Positions 37,301-49,300 of a DNA stretch of 64,000 nucleotides are shown in pieces. Position 1 is the stretch's first letter; each line of letters begins with the position of its first letter. The position numbers and the translations under genes are program-made. Source of the DNA: Odobenus rosmarus divergens (lineage: Eukaryota > Chordata > Mammalia > Carnivora > Odobenidae); the NCBI RefSeq assembly GCF_000321225.1, contig NW_004450382.1, positions 1,000,488 to 1,064,487 of the forward strand. The letters are read 5' to 3'. The notes under the pieces are model-generated. The model was not told the origin of the DNA. It saw only the letters and a program-made list of their open reading frames with translations, and searched no databases.

Positions 37301-40300
37301 TTCCAACCTGGTAACCTATACCCAGGTATTAATGGGAATGCCCTGATGTCCTCAGTGAAGTGATCTGTTAAAACGGAATCTTCTTTGTAGCATGCCTATT
37401 ACCATCCTTTGGAAAATGGATACACAGCTTTATACCATTTCTCTGATTTGTAGCCTGTTCAAAAGTTAAGGGCACAGAGTAGCGCAAAGAAGAAAAATTC
37501 CTCTTAGAGACAAAGTAAAGACAATCTGCTGATTCTCTGGTTATGCTAGCCCTCTTAAGTCAGGTAAACACTACAGACTGACCAGTATAGTCTAAGCATG
37601 GCCAAGCTCTGTGTCCACAATTTAAAAACTTTGTTCACTTACCAATCATATCTAGCATAACACTTATAAAACAACAGACCAATTATCTTTATTAGGGATA
37701 TGGACAGCCTGAGAGGTGGTAAGAAATGGGATTTTAAGAGAAAACCTCTGGGGTGCCTGGCTGGCTCAGTCAGTAAAGCATGTGACTCTTGATCTGAGGG
37801 TTATGGGTTCGAGCCCCACATTGGGTATAGAGATTACTTAAAAATAAAATTAAAAAAAAAAAAGATTTGAGAGAGAAAACCACTTATAAGATTTTTGCAG
37901 GCAAGTGCTGCCACATAAAGTGGAACAGAGCACAGAGAATAAATGTTTAGGCCTTAGGGGCACCTGGGTGGCTCAGTCATTAAGCGTCTGCCTTTGGCTC
38001 AGGTCATGGTCTCAGGGTCCTGGGATCGAGCCCCACATCAGGCTTCCTGCTCAGCGGGAAGCCTGCTTCTCCCTCTCCCACTCCCCGTGCTTGTGTTCCC
38101 TCTCTAGCTGTCTCTGTGTGTCAAATAACTAAAATCTTAAAAAAAAAAAAGTTTAAGCCTTAGAAGAAGGGGGAAAAAAAGTTTAGGCCTTAGAAGAAGG
38201 GGAAAAAAAAGTTTAGGCCTTAGAGCCAGAAGGTTTGGGTACCTCAAGCCCTCCCCGTATTGGCTGTGTGACCAGGGCAAATTACTTAAGCTCTTTCTGC
38301 CATTTCTTCATTTGTAAAATACGGAAAACTGTACCTTCTTTATGAGCAGCACAGTACCCAGGGCACATACTAAAAAAAAAATGCAAATGATGACTCCTAG
38401 GCTTTTATAAGTACTTTAAAAAGAATGACCAGAGGGATGCCTGGGTGGCAGTCATTTAAGAATCTGACTCTTGGGCGCCTGGGTGGCTCAGTTGGTTAAG
38501 CGACTGCCTTCGGCTCAGGTCATGATCCTGGAGTCCCGGGATCGAGTCCCACATCGGGCTCCCTGCTCAGCGGGGAGTCTGCTTCTCCCTCTGACCCTCT
38601 TCCTTCTCGTGCTCTCTATCTCTCATTCTCTCTCTCTCAAATAAATAAATAAAATCTTTAAAAAAAAAAAAAAAAAGAATCTGACTCTTGGTTTTGGCTC
38701 AGGTCGTGATCCCAGGGTCAGGAGATCAAGCCCCACATCGGGCTCTGTGCTGAGCGCAGAGTCTGCTAAAGTTTCTCCCTGCCTCACTCTCACAAATAAA
38801 TAAATCTTTAAAAAAAATAAATAGTGACCAGAAAGTTTCTGATAAGAGGTGGGTTAAGGGAGGAGATAAAAAGTCACCTTCCTCACTGTGAGGCAGGCTT
38901 GGGAAGAACATACATTCATGTCAGATCTAGAGTCTGATTCTAGTTCTATGACTTGGTGTGTTTGACCCTAAACAAGTAACATAACCCCTAAGCCTCAATT
39001 TCCTCATGGCTCTAAGTGGAGTAATACTACCTACTACATAGTGTTATTTTGGAATCAAAAATAATGTATGTGGGGGCACCTGGGTGGCTCAGTTGTTAAG
39101 CGTCTGCTCTTCAGCTCAGGTCCTAGGATTGAGCCTACATTGGGCTCCATGCTCTGCGGGGAGCCTGCTTCTCCCTCTCCCACTCCCCCTGCTTATGTTC
39201 CCTCTCTCTGTCAAATAAATTTAAAAAAAAAAAGTATGTGGGAGAGCTGTAACAATTTTGCTTTATGATCCAACTGAATAGTTTTTGAACTGGAGAAATA
39301 GGACCTCTCTACTGTAGCTTATTATTCAAAGTCCAACTTAAAAGAGCCAGCAGAACTTCTTACTGACTTTGATCACTATCATTAAAGATTAAGACATGGT
39401 AGTTTTTTAAAAACTGAAGAATTCAGTCCTGTGCTTTTTCCATAAAGAACTCCTAAAACCCAACAAGCAGCCCAATGGTGCTACCATTTAGCCAATTCAC
39501 TTCTAGTTACCATGCCTATGCTGGCTGGAGTACAAGGACCTGCACATAGGTAGAATGTAGTTTACCAGAATGAGCTGCAAATACTGAATAGTGGGTCTTT
39601 GAAAATCTAAAACTAAACAGAACTCTTAGTCTGTCAATTATACAAAGTGGTAACTATTAACTAGACTATACCTGTGGTTATTAATACCAACATTAGATGA
39701 GCCTTACAGACAGTAGAATCCTCAAATGATAGTACAACTCAAGTCAGACGTGCCAATTATGTAATTGCTAATTAGAGGCTTATACATCTTGATGGAATTG
39801 AATCAAAATTAGACCAATAATACTGCGCAAAGCATCCACACTTTACAACGTTCTTAGTAACAAAACCTTCAGTTTAGCAGCCAAAGCAAGCATGAAATGA
39901 GGGGGAAAGCAGCAAGAGGGCTAATGGTTAAGTTTTTTGTTATCTTTTGGAGGGGGCTAATTTAAAACTAATGTAAATAAGCCTCTAAACACTTCCTGAA
40001 GACTAAAAGTAAAAGAGGATCATCAGAATTCTTTCACTGTGTTAACTGCCTTCATTTAAATGGCATGCCTGCTTAAGTGTACCAATTCACTGGATTCTAC
40101 TGCTCTAATCCTGCTTCCTAAAGCAGAGAATAGGAACCATGTGAACAGTAAAATAAATAATCCAGAGGCATGCAAGTGAACATCCATTCAGCATTCTCTG
40201 CCAGCCTAGCCCACTATTTCCCTACCTACCCCACCAGCCCCCATCCACCTCTATTGGCTAGTATGGTACAGGTTACTGATAGCTAGCCAAGTCTCAGAAA

Positions 40301-43300
40301 TCACAGAGAAGGCCTATTTTGCAGTTAGTAAAAGCGTTAGTTTATAAGCCAGCTGAAGACTTGCTTTTGATTTTACTTGCTCAACTTATCACAATCTTCT
40401 TAAACTATCCCCATTTTCATTTAGCCCTTTCCTAATCCAAAGGCAGACGGAAAATCCTGAATGGAAGGCTGACTTTTACCCATGATTAGTGTGAGTCAAA
40501 TCCAGAAATGTACTCCACCCACTGCAGCTCTTGCATATCCCGTTACCTTCACCCTCTTTCATCTGTTCTTCTCTCTCTTGTGTTTCTTCATTAGCAGCTA
40601 TCTTAACTTTGTCTTCAGGGGATTTCTCAGTAGCCCCCGGGGCTACCTTGGTCTCAACCCCATCTCCAGCTGCCTCAGACTCTTCTATGGGCAGCTTAGT
40701 CTCCTCCTCGCTAGGAACCAACTCTGCCCTGACCTTCTCCTCTAGTCCTGTGCCATCTTTTGTTTCTGTCAGTCCTTCTGCATTAGTCTGTTCAACAGGA
40801 GTCTGACCTCCTGCAGCTGACAGTCCATTGACTGTACCATCCTTAGGGAGAACTGTGGCCTCCTGCCCAGGCTTCTCAGAGACTTCTGACCCAGCTTCTG
40901 CAGCTGAGGCCTCTGCAGCCTCTACTGTCACCTCTGGTGACTCTTCAGCAGGAGGCACTTCTTGCCCTACCAGCTGCTCAAGAACAGCCTTTCCTGGCTC
41001 ATTTTCAGAGGCAGCTACCTGCTCCTTTGGCTCATCCCCACCCATATCCACTGGCTTGACTGTTGAATCTATAGGCTCTGCTTCTGCCTCCACTGCAGTA
41101 CTCTGCTTTTCGAGAGTTGTAACAGGCTGCTCTCCTGAAGCTTCTTTTGGCTTCTCCTCTATGCTCACAATTACTTCTCCCTCCTTCTCCTGACCTCCTT
41201 TTTCTCTGCATTCTTCTTGGACATCAGTTCCACAAACTGATTTTCCTTCCCCAGCATCTGGTACTTCCTGTTCTGGCTTCCCAGAAGTGACCTTGGCTTC
41301 ATTCAGTCCTTCTGGTGCTGCTATTTCTTTTGCCTCAGTGGTTTCAGTTAACTGATCTGGAGTGGATTCAACTTTTTCCTGTAGTTCCTCCTCTGCAGGC
41401 TCACTTATATCCATGTCTTCTCTTCCACCCTTCTCCATTTCAGTCTCCTGCTCTTTATCAATTTCAGGCTTTACCAGAGACTGGTCTTCTGGTTTTTTTG
41501 CTTCTTCTTTTTCTCCCATGGCGTCATAAACCTGTTCTCTCAACTCTTCCCTTGCTTCCTCTACATGGTTAAAGAACATGAAGCATAAACATGTCTTCGA
41601 ATTTAGTGATCAAGGCATAAATGGAAACTAAAAATACATTCCCTTTAAAACCTCAAACAGCCTGGCTTAAATTTTAGCAGATGGCCTAAAAACTATCTGT
41701 CCCCTTGAGAAAAAGCAAAGGGAAAAGTCCCAGATAGCAGAGCAACTTATTGAAGGAAACCCAAGCTCCTTAAGTGAGATATTGTTTTACTTGAGCATTC
41801 TGATTATCAGTTAGGTTAAGAGATGCCAAGCTTTATGCTCTCCTCTAAACATTATAAACCTCCATCTAATATGTAAAACTCTAGTAGCTAAATTCCGCTT
41901 AGAATTTAACATTTAATTTTCTTAGACACAAAAAATGTAAAAAGACTCCAAAAGCACTGCTATTAAAATAACTGAGCTGTACAGACTTAAAATTTGCCTC
42001 AAAAAATATTTAAGGTTGTTTGGTATTTAAAATAACAATTTAAATAACCACATTTATTGGGGAAATTAAGTTTTCCTTTTATAAAACCCTGCTCTCAGTT
42101 TCAGTAATTGGCTATCTCCACTGTAGTCTCCACCAGATGCATGTATCACCCCAGACAACTTAGGAGAGACCATCCAGGATAGGGAGAGCCCTAGTCCCAT
42201 CACTGGTACGTTAAGAAATATACGTCGCATCTCCTGAATGTCACAGGCAACTCCACATACCATCTATGTTATCATTATTTTCTACCAGAGATTCGTCTTC
42301 TGTTTTTTCTCCTTCCTCCTCTTCCACATGCACACCTTCCAGGGCATTTCCCAACACACCATTCTCCATTCTAGGAGAACAAAAGGAGAAAGCACTAAAG
42401 GTATGATGGCTAGAACCTAACAGTTTTTCTAAGACCGAAAAGCAATCAAGTGCAGAGATTATAAACTTTAAGTATTTATGGAAGAAAAGCAGTGATCAAA
42501 ACTAATATAAATTAAGGCAGTAAAAGCACTGAAAGAAAAAAGCATACCCCTCATCCCACCACCTAAAAAGCACTAATGACTATTGTCAAAAAAATAAGAT
42601 CAATATTCGCTCTACAATAAGGCCATAATATTTCCCAAGCTTCACATCCACCCCTATTTCTTTAGTTGGCTTTAAAACATTCTAGAAAGACTTTCATGAC
42701 AATCAGGATGATCTACAAAATTAGAAAACTTACCAGAACTGAGATTAAATGAGCCACAAAACATTTGCTAGTTTGTGTACCCTCAAAATGTTGTGCTGGT
42801 TAATAAACTCCAGTGGAAAATACACAACTTTCCAATAGTTAAGACTACGGGTTTTGGGGCACTTGGGTGGCTCAATCATTAAGCATCTGCCTTCGGCTCA
42901 GGTGGTGATCCTAGGATACTTCGATCGAGCCCTACATTGGGCTCCCTGCTCAGCAGGGAGCCTGCTTCTCCCTCTCCCACTCCCCGCTGCTTGTGTTCCC
43001 TCTCTCACTGTGTCTGTCAAAAAACAAATAAAATCTTTAAAAAAAAATTAAAAAAAAAAAGACCACCGGTTTTATTTACTAGACATTCTCATATGCTAGT
43101 GTTTACAAACTGTCCTTCATTAAGTCCTTGTTAAGGATGACTGTTCTGTGCTGAGAATGCTTTTAAAAGTTCTCTTATACTGGACTTTATGGTCCAAAAA
43201 TAAACTATGACCATTCACTAATAGAAAAGAACTCTTCTTCTAAAACCCCAAAAGATGGGGCGCCTGGGTGGCTCAGTCATTGAGAGTCTGCCTTCGGCTC

Positions 43301-46300
43301 AGGTCATGATCCCAGGGTCCTGGGATCGAGCCCCGCATTGGGCTCCCTGCTCAGCGGGAAGCCTGCTTCTCCCTCTCCCACTCCTCCTGCTTGTGTTCCC
43401 TCTCTCGCTGTCTCTCTGTCAAATAAATAAAATCTTAAAAAAAGACCCCAAAAGTTAAAACCCAAGCATAAGTGTAATCTACATCAAGTGCCTTCCAAAA
43501 CTTCCATCAATATTTCATGTTCCTTCTAAACCCCCTTTCTTAGTAAAAGCTGACTCACCCAGCTCATATGAATCTCAAAGCTAGTAAATAATCTTGGAAA
43601 GCAAAGAAACTTATAAAGTTTTTTTTTTTAAACTTGTTTTTTTTTTAAAGATTTTATTTATTTGAGAGAGAGAATGAGAGAGAGAGAGCACGAGAGGGAA
43701 GAGGGTCAGAGGGAGAAGCAGACTCCCTGCTGAGCAGGGAGCCCGATGTGGGACTCGATCCCGGGACTCCAGGATCATGACCTGAGCCGAAGGCAGTCAC
43801 TTAACCAACTGAGCCACCCAGGCGCCCGAAACTTATAAAGTTTTAAATAGACCACTAATGTGATACAAAACACCCTACTTAAAAACAAGTCAGACTGTTG
43901 ATTTTGGCTCAGGTTATGATCTCAGGGTTGTGAGATGGAGCCCCACATCAGGCTCCAAGCTCAAGGTGGAATTTCTGCCTAAGGATTCTCCCCCTCTCCC
44001 TCCACCACCACCCTCCGCTCGCTCTCAAATAAATAAACCTTTAAAGAAACAAAACAAAAAACAAAACAAAAACCCCTGCGACTTGAAAGACATACCTTGC
44101 CAACTCCAGAAGTGATTTCCCATAGTAAAAGAAGGCTTCTCCACACTCATTAGCAGTCTCTCCATACTTCTTACCTCTACAAAGAGAATAAACATCTAAT
44201 AAGACCTGAATTAACATTTAATCAAAAATACTTATTTCTAGTTCTCTGAATTATAAAATGGTATTTCTTCAGTGACACATCCTTCTAGGAAACCAATACT
44301 CCCCTTTCTTCTTGCTTTCAAGTCAAGTTCAAAGGGACTTTAAAAAACAATGTATGGGGCGCTTGGGTGACTCAGTTAAGGGTCCGACCCTTGATCTCAG
44401 CTCAGGTCTTGATCTCAGGGCCATGAGTTTAAAGCCCCACATTGTGGGGTGCCTGGGTGGCTGAGATGTCTGACTTCGGCTCACGTCATCTCAGGGTCCC
44501 AGGATTGAGCCCTCTATCAGGTTCTGCGCTCAGCGGGGAATCTGCTTTTCCTCTCCCTCTGCCCCTCCTCCCGCTCCTCCTCCCTCTCTCTCTCTCAAAT
44601 AAATAAAATCTTTAAAAACAAACAAGTGGGGTGTGCCTGGGCGACTCAGTCGTTAAGCACCTGCCTTCGGCTCAGGTCATGATCCCAGGGTCCTGGGATT
44701 GAGCCCTGCCATCAGGCTCCCTGCTCAGCAGGAAGCCTGCTTCTCCCTCTCCCTCTGCTGCTCCCCCCGCTTGTGTTCCTGCTCTGTCAAATAAATAAAA
44801 TCTTTAAAATAAAAAAAAAACAACAACAACCAACAACAACAAGGGGCGCCTGGGTGGCTCCAGTTAAGTGTCTGCCTTCAGCTCAGGTCATGACCCCAGG
44901 GTCCCAGGATCGAGCCCCACATCACCCCGCATCACATCGGGCTCTCTGCTCAGCAGGGAGCCTGCTTCTCCCTCTCCCTCTGCCTGCTGCTCTGCCTACT
45001 TGTGTGCCCTGTGAAATAAATAAATAAAATCTCTTAAAAACAAACAAACATAGCCCCATGTTGGGCTCCAAGCTGGGCATGAAGCCTACTTCTAAAAAAA
45101 AAAATTTAAAAAAAGCATGTGGTTATGCTGAGTGAAATAAGTCAGTCAGAGAAAGACATGTATCATATGACCTCACTGATATGAGGAATTCTTACTCTCA
45201 GGAAACAAACTGAGGGTTGCTGGAGTGGTGGGGGGTGGGAGGGATTGGGTGGCTGGGTGATAGACATCGGGGAGGGTATGTGCTATGGTGAGCGCTGTGA
45301 ATTGTACAAGACCGATGAATCACGGATCTGTACTTCTGAAACAAATAATGCAATATATGTTAAGAAAAAAAAGAAGAAGAAGAAGAAGATAGCAGGAGGG
45401 GAAGAATGAAGGGGAGCAAGTCGGAGGGACCCATTAGAGACGATGGACTCTGAAAAACAAACAGGGTTCTAGAGGGGAGGTGGGTGGGGGAATGGGTTAG
45501 CCTGGTGATGGGTATTAAAGAGGGCACATTCTGCGTGGAGCACTGGGTGTTATGCACAAACAATGAATCATGGAACACTGCATCAAAAACTAATGATGTA
45601 ATGTATGGTGGTTAACATAACAATAAAAAAATTATTAAAAAAAAAAAAAAGCATGTGGGTGCGTGCACCCGCGCGCACACACACACAATGTGTGAAGTTA
45701 ATATATTACCTGGTCTTTCTCTCTATATATGTATGTATGTTCCAAGTGACATCAATTTGCTGCAGTTATAGTATATAATCTCAGAGCCAAACTACGTTAA
45801 TAGGTATTTCTCCTGCTATAACATGAGTGTCAGTATGGGCCAGAACAGTTAAAGGACCTTTGGCAGGGACCTAAAGGATGAATGAGGTATATGGAAAGAC
45901 ATCATGTTATTAGATGTAAGAACTTATTCTCTGGAGTCAGACTGCCTGTGTTCGAATCCCACCTCTAAACCTTAACTAGCTGTATAAACCTTATACTGTG
46001 CCTTAGTTTTCTCATCTATAAAATAGAAATGTTAAGAACTGTTCAAAGATCTAGTCTAAGAATTGAATTAATAATGCCTGTAAAAGTATTTAAAAAATGC
46101 TTAGAAATACAAACAGCACTATACCTAAGTTTTAGCTATTAATATCTAGACAGGAAAGAGGTAAAGGGAAACAAATCACAAGTGTGATAAATGGAAGGAG
46201 GAGGTACTTTACATAGAGTAAGGAGACTAGTTTTCATGAAGGAAAGGACTGGAAGAAGTCATGCAAAGTCAGTCCAGCTAATGGCTTTTACTGCCTAGTG

Positions 46301-49300
46301 AGAATAACTAGAGAAACTAAGCACAAAGTATTATGAGGGTCATGTTTAAGTATAACCTACTAGATTAGAATAATGCATCTCAAATTTTCCCCCTCAATAT
46401 CCTTAAAGGCAGGACAGTGAAAATACTGATCTTTAGATATCTGGTAAGAAAATAAGCTAAGAAGTATGTTTCTGGTTATTCTTAAAAACTTAAGATTTTA
46501 GGGGCACCCGGGTGGCTTAGTCGTTAAGCGTCTGCCTTCGGCTCAGGTCATGATCCCAGGGTCCTGGGATCAAACCCCGAATCAGACTCCCTGGCTCAGC
46601 GGGAAGCCCGCTTCTCCCTCTCCCACTCCCCCTGCTTGTGTTCCCTCTCTCACTGTGTCTCTGTCAAATAATTAAATAAAATCTTAAAAAAAAAAAAAAA
46701 ACTTAGATTTTAGGGGCGCCTGGGTGGCTCAGTAGTTAAGCGTCTGCCTTTGGCTCAGGTCATGATCCCAGGGTCCTGGGATCTAGCCCCGCGTCAGGCT
46801 CCCTGCTCCGCGGGAAGCCTGCTTCTCCCTCTCCCGCTCTCCCTGCTTGTGTTCCCTCTCTCGCTGTGTCTGTCAAATAAATAAATAAAATATTTTTTAA
46901 AAAAGTCCCAGAACAAAGTAGGATGAGTTGGTCACCCTAACTACTGGTGCCTGAAAAACAAACTACCTTACTTAGGGGGAAAAAAAAGTGAGAATGCTCT
47001 GTGATATGCAAGTCTTATCGTTAGTTACAGGAATAAACTTGCACATGAAAAACATCCAATTTTTTAAAACTCCATCTCCACCCAAAAGACAACCTTTTAA
47101 CAAACACAATATAGCACATCACAGCAAAACACAGTACTTACAAAAGACTAGCTGCTTCCTGGAATGCATTGACAGCTGCTGGAATATCCCCCATCACCAG
47201 ATGTTTCTGTCCTAAACCCAACAGTTTCTTAGCTTCATTATCCACATCCAGACTGCAAGAAAAGTGGTATTTTTCAAATTGTCAAATACTTTTTAAAATC
47301 AACTTTTTAAATACCTGTTACATTTATAAACCATTGTATTTTAACTTCTTTAAACCGCTGACCACTCCAATAAGGTTTAGCTAACTCACATTTTTCACTA
47401 TAAAAGCAAAAGAAATCATAAAGCAACATTCAAGAGCTTTACTAGATTTTCTTTGAAAGGTTTATCTACTCACAAAAACCTATATTGTATGTTACTATAA
47501 ATATTTGCTAATTAAGCAACAAACAAAAAAAAATCATGAAAGAACCATATATTCATACAGCAAGTTGTACTACCTCTAGGAAAAATAAATCAAGAAACAT
47601 ATAGGTAGGGGCGCCTGGGTGGCTCAGTCGTTAAGCGTCTGCCTTCGGCTCAGGTCATGATCCCAGGATCCTGGGATCAAGCCCTGCATTGGGCTGCTCC
47701 ACGGGAAGCCTGCCTCTCCCTCTCCCCCTGCTTGTGTTCCCTCTCTCACCGTGTCTCTGTCAAATAAATAAATAAAATCTTAAAAAACAAACAAAAGAAA
47801 CATTTAGGTAAACAGGGCAAAAGACAGTGATCTCAATTTAATATGTGAAACTGACATAAACACACATAGATGAAATGGAACAGAGTACAAAAACAGATCC
47901 ACACATACAACCACTTGAAATTCTGACAAAGGTACCAGGACAATTCAATGCAGAAAGAATAATCTTTTCAACAAATGATGCTGGAATAATTGGATATCCA
48001 CATGCAAAAAAGTAAACCTCAACATTATTATCACACCACATACAAAAATTAACTCCAAGTGGATTATAGACTTTTTTATTTGTCAGAGAAAAAGAGAGAG
48101 AGCACAAGCAGGGAAGCAGTGGGGGCCCAAGGAAGAGAGAGAAGCAGGCTCCCCACTGAGCAGGGAGCCCGATGCGGGGCTCGATCCTAGGACCCTGGGA
48201 TTGTGACCTAAGCCGAAGACAGATGCTTAAATGACTGAGCCACCCAGGTATCCCTGGATTATAGACTGAAAACCATAAAACTGGGGCACCTAGCTGGCTC
48301 AGTCTGTAGAGCATGAGACTCCTAATCTCAGGGTTGTTGAGTTTAAGACCCACATTGGCTGTAGAGGTAACTTTTAAAAATATATAAATATAGGGGCACC
48401 TGGGTGGCTCAGTTAAGTTTCCAACTACCCTTGGTTTCAACTCAGGTCATCATTTCACGGGTTGTGGGATCCAGCCCCAAGACAGGCTCCATGCTCAGTG
48501 GAGATTCTTTCCCTCTGCCCCTCCCCGCCACTGGTATGCTCGTACTCCCTCTCCCAAAAAAATATATCTTCGTGTGTGTGTGTGTGTAGCATACATATGT
48601 ATATATGCATTTACAAAAAACAATAAATAAAAACATGCAGATATTCTGCAGAAGGAATAAACAGAATTTAGAATAGTGATTGTGAACTTAGGAATTATCA
48701 GGAAGTGAACTTAGGAATTATCAGAAGTTTTTTTAAAAAACACACAAGCCTGAATTCTACCTCAAGCTTAACAAATAAAATCTCTGGGGATGCAACCCAT
48801 CAATCTACCTTTTGGATAAGCATCCTAGTTAACTATTATGCTTACCTCAGGTTCAGAACCATAGTCATATCAAGAGGAGAAGTTATGTGGAAGTAGATGT
48901 GGGCCTAATATAAAATTTAAAACTTTTAAACTAGAATAACATAAAATTGAAAATGGCAACCTTACAAAATTGAGATCTAAATCAGAAGTGTTCAAAGAAA
49001 GAATAGGTTAGCATTTGCCAGGCATGTAACGAATAAGGAGAATTTTCAATTCTAATATTTTAATCAAATGTGAAAAACCTAGAGACATCCTTGTCAGGAC
49101 TCCATACTTTAAATTACAGACAAGTGGGCGCCTGGGTGGCTCAGTTGGTTAAGCAACTGCCTTCAGCTCAGGTCATGATCCTGCAGTCCCTGGATCGAGT
49201 TCCGCATCGGGCTCCCTGCTCAGCAGGGAGTCTGCTTCTCCTTCTGACCCTCCCCCCTCTCATGTGCTCTGTCTCAAATAATAAAAATCTTAAATAAATA

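Larger units (their letters stand above)
35453..40546 (-). other. NASP: NASP intron downstream of the long acidic exon
   Basis: Unique sequence at 35453-36460, 36780-37745 and 39240-40475, with a SINE-dense middle (36464-39233) and two MIRs. No further exon was recognised. Confidence 0.7.
44357..45114 (+). mobile_element. Old Can-SINE interrupted by three younger copies
   Basis: Head at 44357-44445; body resumes at 45050 with agccccatgttg, matching agccccacattg at 44434. Confidence 0.85.

Noticed and set aside
40482..41572. Open frames of 85-121 codons on the plus strand opposite the long NASP exon
   Set aside because: They are antisense shadows. The minus strand gives a recognisable NASP sequence with correct splice sites, and the Ser/Thr-rich plus-strand translations are what antisense of Glu-rich codons yields.
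44357..45050. Regularly spaced repeats resembling a CRISPR array
   Set aside because: The units are about 200-bp SINEs with A-tails in a mammalian intron, with no short uniform repeats or spacers.
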